From Nitrososphaerota archaeon (GTDB lineage: Archaea > Thermoproteota > Nitrososphaeria > Nitrososphaerales > Gagatemarchaeaceae): DNA of 6,694 nucleotides. Both the position numbers and the translations under genes were made by a program. Position 1 is the stretch's first letter. The number at the start of each line of letters is the position of its first letter. Location of the stretch: contig JACQFO010000050.1 of assembly GCA_016200025.1 (NCBI GenBank), forward strand, positions 1 through 6,694, given 5' to 3'. Below the pieces are notes generated by a model. That model had not been told where the DNA came from. It saw only the letters and a list, made by a program, of their open reading frames with translations, and searched no databases. This document shows positions 1 to 5,934 of this stretch, in pieces.

Positions 1-149
1 TAGCGAAATGCTTACAAGAAAGGTCTTGGGCACCCCGTATATATGGATTGTGGAGGAATTGGATTATTTGCAAAATGTGCTCCGATAATCGTGGATTGCA
101 TTAGAAGAATCATATGTAATATTTGCAAGGCGCCCGGAGGTCAGAGGGG
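1..149. other. AT-rich upstream region, no convincing gene
   Basis: This stretch is clearly richer in A and T than the rest of the window and holds no ORF I would defend. All three plus frames contain only short open stretches: 26 codons from ATG at 8, a frame-3 stretch from the window edge to a TAG at 102, and 36 codons from ATG at 43. It probably contains the promoter of the gene at 150. A truncated end of an upstream gene entering from outside the window cannot be excluded. No tRNA-like fold or T-loop consensus was seen on either strand. Confidence 0.4.
112..124 (+). promoter_or_regulatory. Possible TATA-like element for the nucleotidyltransferase-like gene
   Basis: An AT-only run around ATGTAATATTT is centred about 32 bp before the ATG at 150. 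An archaeal TATA box there would place the transcription start close to the ATG. A second AT-rich run (GTATATATGG, 37-46) lies further upstream and would instead give a leader of roughly 80 nt. Assigned by position and composition only. Confidence 0.3.
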
Positions 150-1154
150 ATGAAAGACACCGAACCCGGGCTTTCGAGGGTCTTGGCGCCTATCCTAGAC
201 ATGTACATGGACTCCGCGGTGGGAGTCGTCGGCTGTTGGTCCTCCGGAATCCACAGGAAGTCGTGCGAGGTCGACGTGGTGATCGTCTCGAAATCCAGTC
301 GGCCGTCTGCATCGGTGAGGATTGGGGGCACTTACATGGACCTCTTCTTCCTCGAAGAGAACGAAGTCCTGGGGCTCACTGATCCCGAACACTCGGTCGC
401 CATTGCCCACCTGAAGCCCGTGAAAGATCTGTCGCTCGTCCTCTCCACCGCTTCGGCAGCCAGCATCGCCGTGATGGCGGATTCATCGAAGAAGAGCGCC
501 CGAGCCAGGCTAGCGGTTTCGCTGAAGGCACTTGGAAGGGCGGACGAAGCTGTATCGGGAGGCAGGGTGGCGGAGGCCGATTTCTGGACCATGGCGGCTT
601 CATACGACTTTGCCCGGGCTCTCATTCACTCGAAGGAGACCATGCCCTCGCCAAGCCACTTGCTGGCCCAGATGAAGGAGCACGCCAAAGGGTCAGGCAA
701 GAGCTTCGAAGCGTTCTCTTTCGGCGCTGGATTGGACAGGTCCTCGAAGGAGAGCTGCGGAGCCAGGCTCGAAGGTGTTGGCATCCTGCACGACCTGCTC
801 CATGAGAGGGTGGGAGAGATCAAGGGTCAAGCGTCAGGCTGGAACGAGGCCAGGATGGCGGTCGTAAGAGGAAAGGCGGCGGAGCTCGCGGTGGGCATGG
901 AGCACCCAGAATGCTACGGCTTTCTAGGTCAGGAAGTCGTGGGCGCGCTGCTCGAACTGTCGCGCGCTGGGGAGAGCAACGGCGACGCTGAGTTTGAAAA
1001 GTCCGATGCGCTTGGCTCGATCCTTTCCGGCAGTCAGCGCCTGCTGGGCGAGAAGCTCGTGGAGGATCTTGGGCTGGGACGGCAAGAGGAGAGGCCAGGG
1101 AAGGTGCTGGCTCAACTGAGAGAACAGATCTCAAGGCTCGCGCGGCATTTGTGA
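150..1154 (+). CDS. Nucleotidyltransferase-like protein with helical C-terminal region, function unknown
   Basis: The 334-residue product is soluble and I cannot assign it to a named family. The N-terminal part (about 22-70) resembles the minimal nucleotidyltransferase core: a glycine-containing turn (G28, G33), then C39-E-V-D42 where the family normally has S-D-I-D, then a hydrophobic strand with D64 where the third acid is expected. E40, D42 and D64 could be metal ligands, but the usual GS signature is replaced by G28-C-W. From about residue 110 to the end it is largely helical and rich in Ala, Leu, Glu and Lys, with an aromatic stretch at 145-160 (FW...YDFARALIH) like the helical domains that follow such cores. 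I chose ATG 150 over TTG 123 because GGAGGT at 136-141 sits 8 nt before it, a TATA-like element lies about 32 bp upstream, and the nine extra residues look non-conserved. The family link is inferred from motif pattern only; it may be a catalytically dead relative. The next gene has its own promoter. Confidence 0.8.
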   Translation: MKDTEPGLSRVLAPILDMYMDSAVGVVGCWSSGIHRKSCEVDVVIVSKSSRPSASVRIGGTYMDLFFLEENEVLGLTDPEHSVAIAHLKPVKDLSLVLSTASAASIAVMADSSKKSARARLAVSLKALGRADEAVSGGRVAEADFWTMAASYDFARALIHSKETMPSPSHLLAQMKEHAKGSGKSFEAFSFGAGLDRSSKESCGARLEGVGILHDLLHERVGEIKGQASGWNEARMAVVRGKAAELAVGMEHPECYGFLGQEVVGALLELSRAGESNGDAEFEKSDALGSILSGSQRLLGEKLVEDLGLGRQEERPGKVLAQLREQISRLARHL

Positions 1155-1179
1155 GCGAAGAGTCACAAGTTCGTTAAAC

Positions 1180-1187
1180 ACTTAAAG
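1180..1187 (+). promoter_or_regulatory. TATA-like element of the XRE-type regulator gene
   Basis: ACTTAAAG is centred about 29 bp before the TTG start at 1213, the spacing expected for a leaderless archaeal transcript. It sits inside an 11-bp palindrome, CACTTAAAGTG (1179-1189), and directly abuts the inverted repeat at 1190-1209. No Shine-Dalgarno sequence precedes the start codon. Confidence 0.5.
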
Positions 1188-1189
1188 TG

Positions 1190-1209
1190 GATTAGTCAAA
1201 CGACTAATC
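1190..1209 (+). promoter_or_regulatory. Perfect 8-bp inverted repeat, candidate operator
   Basis: GATTAGTC (1190-1197) and GACTAATC (1202-1209) are perfect inverted repeats separated by AAAC. The half-site centres are 12 bp apart, close to one helical turn, which suits a dimeric helix-turn-helix protein. The repeat lies between the TATA-like element and the TTG at 1213, where a bound protein would block transcription initiation. Autoregulation by the adjacent regulator is an inference. A hairpin acting as terminator for the upstream gene is less likely because no T-run follows. Confidence 0.55.
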
Positions 1210-1212
1210 GGG

Positions 1213-1917
1213 TTGGCGGCAGCGAGCGACGATGCACTGGCAAAGATCGCAGGCGACGTGGTCGCCAGCACGGACCCTGGGAGGGCCATGAAGGCTTGGA
1301 GGGAGAAACTCGGAATCAGGCAGGTCATGCTGGCCAGGGCCCTGCGAATGTCGCCTTCCGTCCTCAGCGACTATGAAAGCGGCCGGCGGCCTTCTCCGGG
1401 GGTCCAGTTCGTAAGGAAATACGTGCAGGCGCTGGTGAAGCTCGATGAAGGGGAGGGGCGCGTCGTCTCGAAGCTCGTATCGAGCGAGAAGGACGAGGCG
1501 ATCCTCTCCATAGGAGAGTTCCAAACACCAGTGGATGCCTCAAGGATACTCAAGGCTGTCGACGCGAGAGTGCTGGTGGGCGATGAGACGTCAATCAAAT
1601 TGTACGGATACTCAGTCGTAGACAGCATCAAGACGATCTATGCACTGTCTGGTTACGACTTTTACAGAATCTTCGGGGCAACGACGGAGCGGGCGCTGAT
1701 CTTCACAAAGGTGGGCATGGGGCGGAGCCCCCTCGTCGCGATTCGAGTGTCCCAGCTAAAACCCAGGGTGGTGGTGATCCATGGGCCCAACGAAGTCGAC
1801 CCCCTGGCCATCGACCTGGCGAAGAGGGAGGGGATCGTCCTCGCTCTCTCCGGGGCGGCCTCAGAAGCGGACCTGATTGCCGCCCTCGCAGCCGTAGAGA
1901 AGTCAATCAAATCTTAG
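1213..1917 (+). CDS. Archaeal XRE-type transcriptional regulator (COG1709-like)
   Basis: The 234-residue cytoplasmic protein has a Cro/C1-type helix-turn-helix at about 27-77: W29-R-E-K-L-G-I-R, helix 2 around 38-45 and recognition helix around 47-55, followed by S52-D-Y-E-S-G-R-R59. The SPSVLSDYESGRR-SPG run is characteristic, as I remember it, of an archaeal predicted-regulator family (COG1709). Residues 100-234 form a second domain with YGYSVVDSIK (131-140), FTKVGMGRSPLVAIRV (164-179) and a VDPLAIDLAKREGI segment (195-208), probably for ligand or protein sensing; its ligand is unknown. TTG is preferred because no ATG or GTG exists between the in-frame stop at 1183-1185 and 1213. The next in-frame ATG (1288) would also remove the A13-G-D-V-V...D21-P-G segment that I recall in relatives. 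The inverted repeat just upstream suggests self-repression. The 3' end overlaps the convergent glycosyltransferase gene by 11 bp. Confidence 0.9.
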   Translation: MAAASDDALAKIAGDVVASTDPGRAMKAWREKLGIRQVMLARALRMSPSVLSDYESGRRPSPGVQFVRKYVQALVKLDEGEGRVVSKLVSSEKDEAILSIGEFQTPVDASRILKAVDARVLVGDETSIKLYGYSVVDSIKTIYALSGYDFYRIFGATTERALIFTKVGMGRSPLVAIRVSQLKPRVVVIHGPNEVDPLAIDLAKREGIVLALSGAASEADLIAALAAVEKSIKS

Positions 1918-2974
1918 CAGGTCGCTCTGCCATCTGCCAGGGTGGACCGAACATGGACATTATAATCCCCGAGGCGTTCTCAACACCGCGGAAGATCTTG
2001 GGCGCCTCCCTCCTGCCAATCTTCGACCGAATCAACTCTTCGAGCCGGTCCCTGTCACCTGCCGAGAAGCCAATTGTGGCGGCGTTTCGTTCCTGCTCTG
2101 CGTGGTTCCTGATGGGGATCGCTATGATGGGGGTGCCTGATCTCGCAGCCTCGTCGATCGTGCTCTTCCCTGCGGTCGAAATCACTAGGTCCGCAGCTGC
2201 AACCAGATTTTGGTTCTCTTTGACGACGCCAAGGTCGTAGACTCCACGTTGGACGACCCTGGTCCCCCGGTTGCCAGAGATGACGAGGTAGGTGTCCGGC
2301 GCTGCGATCCGTCCGAATGCGTCCAAAACCCCTCGAAGCAGGAAGTCTCCGATTCCGCTCCCACTCATGCTTAGGAGAAGCATCCTTCCTCCCGGAGGCA
2401 GGATCTCAGCCAGCACCTCGCCTCTTCCTTTTGTCACCTCTCTCACCATCGGCCCCACGTAAACCAGGTTCTTGCTGTCGGCCCCATATTCGGGGACGAG
2501 GATGACCTCGACGGAGTCCTGGAACCTTCGGTACCAGGCATCCACACGCCGCTCGACTATCCTCGCGGGACCAGACCTCGCGAATCCCAGCTCCAGCTCG
2601 TCCGCGATGAAGACGTTGGGGAGGCGAGCCTCCCTGGCCACTGTGATCCCTGAGAATTCCTCGTCGCAGACCACAAGGTCGGGGTGATAGCCCTCGAAGA
2701 GCCTCCTTGTTCTTTGGGTGGTGGCTCTAAGCGCCTTCCATGTCTTGAGGTACCAGAGCGTCGTCCGCTTCATCTCCCCGTCTCTGACCTCGGGGGCTAG
2801 GTCCGAGACGATGTCGTGCGCCTCGATCCCTTCGGCAAGTAGGAAGTCGACAACATTCCCGCCGGAGAAGAAACTGACATCGGCCCCCGAGGCCATGAGC
2901 CGCCTTCCGAGGGCCAGGGACCTCGAAGCATGTCCGAGTCCTATCGGGCTGATCCCGTATAGAATTCGTGGCAC
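1907..2974 (-). CDS. GT-B fold glycosyltransferase (MurG/GT28-like)
   Basis: The 355-residue protein resembles the MurG/UDP-glucuronosyltransferase-like GT-B superfamily, which moves a sugar from a nucleotide donor to a lipid or other acceptor, normally at the cytoplasmic membrane face. The N-terminal Rossmann-like domain opens with I8-S-P-I-G-L-G-H-A-S-R-S19, the glycine-rich acceptor-side loop of this group. A second loop, L201-S-M-S-G-S-G-I-G209, begins the C-terminal domain. The donor-site signature follows at 262-297: D-L-V-I-S-T-A-G-K-S-T, an E-A-A..G-T-P-I-I-A-I-P stretch, then E-Q-E-R-N. There is no signal peptide or transmembrane helix, and length is normal. The start is a GTG at 2972-2974 with no Shine-Dalgarno sequence but a TATA-like element 25 bp upstream, implying a leaderless mRNA. 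It is divergent from the DUF92 gene. Donor and acceptor cannot be read from sequence; N-glycan, lipid-linked sugar or glycolipid synthesis are all possible. Confidence 0.9.
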   Translation of the reverse strand: MPRILYGISPIGLGHASRSLALGRRLMASGADVSFFSGGNVVDFLLAEGIEAHDIVSDLAPEVRDGEMKRTTLWYLKTWKALRATTQRTRRLFEGYHPDLVVCDEEFSGITVAREARLPNVFIADELELGFARSGPARIVERRVDAWYRRFQDSVEVILVPEYGADSKNLVYVGPMVREVTKGRGEVLAEILPPGGRMLLLSMSGSGIGDFLLRGVLDAFGRIAAPDTYLVISGNRGTRVVQRGVYDLGVVKENQNLVAAADLVISTAGKSTIDEAARSGTPIIAIPIRNHAEQERNAATIGFSAGDRDRLEELIRSKIGRREAPKIFRGVENASGIIMSMFGPPWQMAERPAKI

Positions 2975-2995
2975 GACAGCTCGCGCAGGTTCGCG

Positions 2996-3002
2996 TATTT
3001 AA
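2996..3002 (-). promoter_or_regulatory. TATA-like element of the glycosyltransferase gene
   Basis: The minus strand reads TTAAATA here, centred 25 bp before the GTG start at 2974. The spacing predicts a transcript beginning at or next to the start codon, consistent with the absence of a ribosome-binding site. Confidence 0.55.
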
Positions 3003-3024
3003 CACGGAGACCCCGATATGACAG

Positions 3025-3061
3025 AGGGCCTGTGAGCCCCGCGCCGCATGGCACAGGCCCT
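3025..3061. repeat. Perfect 10-bp inverted repeat between divergent genes
   Basis: AGGGCCTGTG (3025-3034) and CACAGGCCCT (3052-3061) are perfect inverted repeats around a 17-nt GC-rich spacer. The element lies upstream of both TATA-like elements in the 127-bp region between the glycosyltransferase and DUF92 genes. It could be a shared operator or a stable RNA hairpin. It also contains the upstream ATG at 3048, which argues against that codon as the DUF92 start. Confidence 0.6.
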
Positions 3062-3067
3062 GCAAGG

Positions 3068-3073
3068 TTTTTA
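3068..3073 (+). promoter_or_regulatory. Possible TATA-like element of the DUF92 gene
   Basis: TTTTTA, flanked by GC-rich sequence, is centred about 31 bp before ATG 3102. It is the only AT-rich run at promoter distance, and it supports 3102 rather than 3048 as the translation start. Confidence 0.4.
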
Positions 3074-3101
3074 CGGCGTTGGCCAAGGCGAAGAAAAGTA
3101 C

Positions 3102-3917
3102 ATGATTTCTTTGATTGCGATCGTCATAGAGTTCTTCATCGTCATCGCAGTGGCGCTTGCGGCCGTCCTCCTGAATACGATCGACGGCAGAGGCTTCCTT
3201 GCCAGCGTCCTCGTGGGCCTTGCGATAATCTACGGAGGGGGACTTCAATGGTTCATAGTCGTCGCTGTCTTCTTCATCCTCGGGGTCGTCTTCACCTTGT
3301 ACAGGTACGGCTACAAGAAGACGCTGGGAGGTGCCCAGGAAAAGGGAGGGGCGCGCAACTGGCCCAACATCCTCGCGAACGGGGGCATGACGTCGTTTTT
3401 CGCTGTGGTCAACTTCCTCTATCCCGGGCCGGTGCTTGGCGCCCTCTTCCTCGGCGCGGTATCAGCTTCCGCTGCGGACACTGCGGCCACTGAAATTGGA
3501 CTGCTGAGCCGCTCCAGGCCCAGACTCATCACAAACCTCACCAAGGTCGTGGCCCCTGGGACCTCCGGCGGAGTGTCATATCTCGGATTCGTCGGAGCAG
3601 GTTTCTCTTCGGTGGCGATAGGAGCGATAGCCCTTCTGCTCGGAGTGCCGCCCGGTGGATTGCTCGTGGTCCCGCTCTGCCTTTTCGCCGGGCTGGCAGG
3701 AGCGGTCTTCGACAGCCTGCTAGGCGCGACGGTCCAGAGGGCAGGCTTCTGTAAGATATGCCTGAAGCCGACGGAAGCCCTTCGACACTGCGGTGAGCCG
3801 ACCAAGGTGACCACGGGCGCCGGCTTCATTGAAAACAACCTGGTCAACCTCCTTGCAACTGGGGCAGGTGCCGCAGCCTCACTCGGGGCGCTACTCCTGA
3901 CTAGCGCGGCAGGTTAG
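3102..3917 (+). CDS. DUF92/TIGR00297 family integral membrane protein, candidate prenyl-phosphate kinase
   Basis: The 271-residue polytopic membrane protein carries the DUF92 (COG1836) signatures: A84-R-N-W-P-N-I-L-A-N-G94, A125-D-T..T-E131, G153-T-S-G-G157, D204-S-L-L-G-A-T-V-Q212 and N245-N-L-V-N249. Hydrophobic segments lie near 2-24, 32-48, 50-68, 96-120, 158-182, 186-208 and 246-268. A loop with C217-x2-C220 and C230-G is also typical of the family as I recall it. The plant member VTE6 is a phytyl-phosphate kinase that makes the diphosphate; by analogy this protein may phosphorylate an isoprenyl phosphate such as geranylgeranyl phosphate for archaeal lipid salvage, but that is inference. 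I start it at ATG 3102, directly before the first membrane helix. ATG 3048 would add 18 polar residues and lies within an inverted repeat. The 3' end overlaps glyS by 17 bp, tail to tail. Family assignment is firm, function is not. Confidence 0.88.
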   Translation: MISLIAIVIEFFIVIAVALAAVLLNTIDGRGFLASVLVGLAIIYGGGLQWFIVVAVFFILGVVFTLYRYGYKKTLGGAQEKGGARNWPNILANGGMTSFFAVVNFLYPGPVLGALFLGAVSASAADTAATEIGLLSRSRPRLITNLTKVVAPGTSGGVSYLGFVGAGFSSVAIGAIALLLGVPPGGLLVVPLCLFAGLAGAVFDSLLGATVQRAGFCKICLKPTEALRHCGEPTKVTTGAGFIENNLVNLLATGAGAAASLGALLLTSAAG

Positions 3918-5364
3918 GGTACCTTGAAAGCTGGGCGAGACGGTCAGCAAGGGAGGAGACTTCGACGCGTTCCTGGCTGCGGGAATCTCGACTCCTGATG
4001 GTAGCGGTCCCGTCGTTCAGGGTATCGTGGTCCACAGTTATGCAGAAAGGAACGCCTATTTCGTCGGCCCGGGCGTACCTGCGGCCTATCGACCCCGAGT
4101 CGTCGTAGAAGACGTCCAGCGCACCGCGAAGCTCTTCGTAGATTCCTCTTGCCTTCTCCTCCAGGCCGTCCTTGTTGACAAGGGGGAAGACCCCTGCCTT
4201 GAAGGGAGACAAATAGGGAAGGAACGCGAGGGAACGCCTATCGCCATCGGTCTTCATCGAAGATTCCAAGATCGCATAGATTGTCCTGTCTACGCCCATG
4301 GAGAGCTCGAAGACATGGGGCAAGACCTTTTCGCCATTGTCGTCGACTGTGAATTCGGTTCCGCTTGCCTGCGAGTGCCTTCCCAGATCGTAGTCCCCGC
4401 GATAGTTGCAGGCGACCAGCTCGACCCAGCCCACGGACAAATGCGCTTCCAGGTCATAGGCCGACTTCGAGTAGAAGGCCCGGTCTTCGTCGGCAAGGAC
4501 CCTGAACCTGAGCATCTCCCTCCGCAGGCCCGCTGCCTCGTAGAGTCGGACCAGGAGGGCGAGATAATGTCCCACAAGTCTGTTGGGGATGTCACCCTGC
4601 GCGATCGCTTCCTTGACACTGACGACAGATTCCCTCCCCGAAGGATCTCGGAGAGGGATGGTGTCGTTTGCAAAGCGCTCGAACTTTGGGTCTTCCGTAT
4701 TCTTGGGGTTGAAGAAGACCTCAACCTCTGCCTGGTTCAGCTCCCTCATTCTGAGGAGGCCCTGCCTGGGGGCGATCTCGTTCCTGAAGCTCCTGCCCAC
4801 CTGCGCTATTCCCACAGGGAGCTTCACCCTTTGGGTCTTGAAGAGGAGGGGGAAGTCCACGAAGATGCTCTGGCAGGTCTCCGGGCGGAGGTACGCCTCG
4901 TCCTGGAGGGGCCCGATGCCCACCCTGAACATCATGTTGAACCTGCTCGTCCCCGAGAGCTTGGAGCCGCACTTCAGGCACTTGACCCCGGACTCTTGCA
5001 TCAGAGAGTCGTACTCGCCGTCTGTGAGCTTCTCAGCTACGCCCTTCCCAGTCTTCTCCTCGACAAGTTTGTCCGGCCTGAAGACTGAGCCGCACTTCCC
5101 GCAACGGACGAAGGGGTCGGTGAAATTGCTCAGGTGGCCCGATGCTTCGAAGACGGCCTTCGGGAGTATTTGTGAGCCGTCTATCTCGAGCATCGAGTCG
5201 CCCTTGACCACCATCCGACGCCACAGCTCGACGAAGTTGTTCCTCAGCGCCACGCCCAGAGGACCGTAGTCAAGGAACCCTGCAGGAGAGTTGGGGTAGG
5301 AATCCGCCGATTTGAAGAAGAATCCCTTCTGTTGGGCGAGCCTGGTCACTTCGTCGAAGGACAT
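3901..5364 (-). CDS. glyS: Glycyl-tRNA synthetase, class II homodimeric type
   Basis: This cytoplasmic enzyme charges tRNA-Gly with glycine using ATP. The 487 residues are full length but more compact than the roughly 570 usual in many archaea. The N-terminus shows K13-G-F-F-F and D32-Y-G-P-L-G37; motif 1 surrounds D62-G-S and A74-S-G-H-L-S-N-F-T-D83. Two CxxC pairs (C88/C91 and C129/C132) probably bind zinc. R160-P-E-T-C-Q-S-I-F is the substrate-binding loop. Motif 2 is F193-R-N-E-I-A-P-R-Q-G followed by E208-L-N-Q-A-E. Motif 3 is G357-V-D-R360, preceded by E353-L-S355. Residues from about 388 form the anticodon-binding domain, with Y430-A-R-A-D-E-I-G-V-P-F and a D451-G-T..I-R-S-R-D segment. 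The loop reads ETCQS where ETAQG is usual, and ELS where EPS is usual, but the catalytic residues remain. ATG at 5362-5364 has a TATA-like element about 30 bp upstream and no Shine-Dalgarno sequence, so it is probably transcribed independently of the antiporter gene. Confidence 0.97.
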   Translation of the reverse strand: MSFDEVTRLAQQKGFFFKSADSYPNSPAGFLDYGPLGVALRNNFVELWRRMVVKGDSMLEIDGSQILPKAVFEASGHLSNFTDPFVRCGKCGSVFRPDKLVEEKTGKGVAEKLTDGEYDSLMQESGVKCLKCGSKLSGTSRFNMMFRVGIGPLQDEAYLRPETCQSIFVDFPLLFKTQRVKLPVGIAQVGRSFRNEIAPRQGLLRMRELNQAEVEVFFNPKNTEDPKFERFANDTIPLRDPSGRESVVSVKEAIAQGDIPNRLVGHYLALLVRLYEAAGLRREMLRFRVLADEDRAFYSKSAYDLEAHLSVGWVELVACNYRGDYDLGRHSQASGTEFTVDDNGEKVLPHVFELSMGVDRTIYAILESSMKTDGDRRSLAFLPYLSPFKAGVFPLVNKDGLEEKARGIYEELRGALDVFYDDSGSIGRRYARADEIGVPFCITVDHDTLNDGTATIRSRDSRSQERVEVSSLADRLAQLSRYPNLPR

Positions 5365-5389
5365 GCGAATTCAACCTGAAAGTCGTGCC

Positions 5390-5396
5390 AATATAT
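5390..5396 (-). promoter_or_regulatory. TATA-like element of glyS
   Basis: The minus strand reads ATATATT within GCATATATTGG. It is centred about 29-30 bp before the ATG at 5364 and begins right after the antiporter stop codon at 5398-5400. The spacing fits a leaderless glyS transcript independent of the gene upstream. Confidence 0.6.
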
Positions 5397-5397
5397 G

Positions 5398-5934
5398 CTA
5401 TCCGTGGCTATCTGCGGGAGTCTCCGCGGGTGGCTCCATCTGAGCCTCCTGGACGGCCTCTGGGAGGGTCTGTTGCTTCCCGAACTTCCTTCTAGCATAG
5501 GCGGAGAGAAGAGGGCCCTGCAAGAGGATCGAAAGTATTACTACCCCGAAGGTCATGTTGACTATGACATCGCGCCCGGGGAGCGCCGGGTCGAGGGTAG
5601 CGACCAAGGCGATTGAAAGTGCGCCCCGCATGCCTCCGAGCATGGCGACGTTCCGCCATGACCAGGGCATCCTTTGGGCCGCGCCGTACTTCAGGCTAAG
5701 AATAGGATAGACCGAGGCCAGCCTGGCGATTACTACTACGCCGTACGCCACCAAGATCGCCACGCCGCTCATGGCTAGGCTCACGATGTTGGTGCTAAGT
5801 CCGATGAACAGGAACGCGACGGTGTTCGCAATGAATCCCAGGACCCCCCAGAACTGCCTCGTGGCCTGTTCGGTGTCCTTGCGTTCGATCCTGAAGAGCA
5901 CTGTGTTGCCGTAGAGCAGTCCAGTGATCGCTAT
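5398..5934 (-). CDS. Antiporter, C-terminal fragment
   Basis: From about 5934 the next frame encodes 178 residues that begin I-A-I-T-G-L-L-Y-G-N and continue with the Q-F-W-G-V-L-G-F-I-A-N stretch, F-L-F-I-G-L, and the conserved G-G-M-R-G-A-L-S-I-A-L-V helix whose Arg is characteristic of CPA1 proteins. It ends in a hydrophilic tail of about 30 residues rich in Glu, Gln and Pro, with no TrkA/RCK nucleotide-binding domain. The same frame stays open to 6681, but upstream of 5934 its translation is rich in Pro, Arg and His with no membrane helices, so I treat that part as non-coding shadow. No convincing start codon lies at the fragment's own beginning. Confidence 0.65.
   Translation of the reverse strand: MAITGLLYGNTVLFRIERKDTEQATRQFWGVLGFIANTVAFLFIGLSTNIVSLAMSGVAILVAYGVVVIARLASVYPILSLKYGAAQRMPWSWRNVAMLGGMRGALSIALVATLDPALPGRDVIVNMTFGVVILSILLQGPLLSAYARRKFGKQQTLPEAVQEAQMEPPAETPADSHG

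Noticed and set aside
1..100. tRNA or small structured RNA near the left edge
   Set aside because: No T-loop consensus, acceptor-stem pairing or cloverleaf could be drawn on either strand.
123..149. TTG 123 as start of the nucleotidyltransferase-like gene
   Set aside because: ATG 150 has GGAGGT at good spacing; the extra residues are translated from the ribosome-binding region itself.
3048..3101. Longer DUF92 start at ATG 3048
   Set aside because: It would add 18 polar residues before the first helix, lies in the palindrome, and is upstream of the likely TATA element.
2727..3248. 173-codon minus-strand ORF across the divergent promoter region
   Set aside because: It overlaps the glycosyltransferase 5' end and the DUF92 gene in other frames and spans both promoters; composition looks like out-of-frame translation.
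4027..5088. 353-codon plus-strand ORF antisense to glyS
   Set aside because: It mirrors a highly conserved synthetase gene, its translation has no recognisable domain, and GC-rich coding DNA often leaves antisense frames open.
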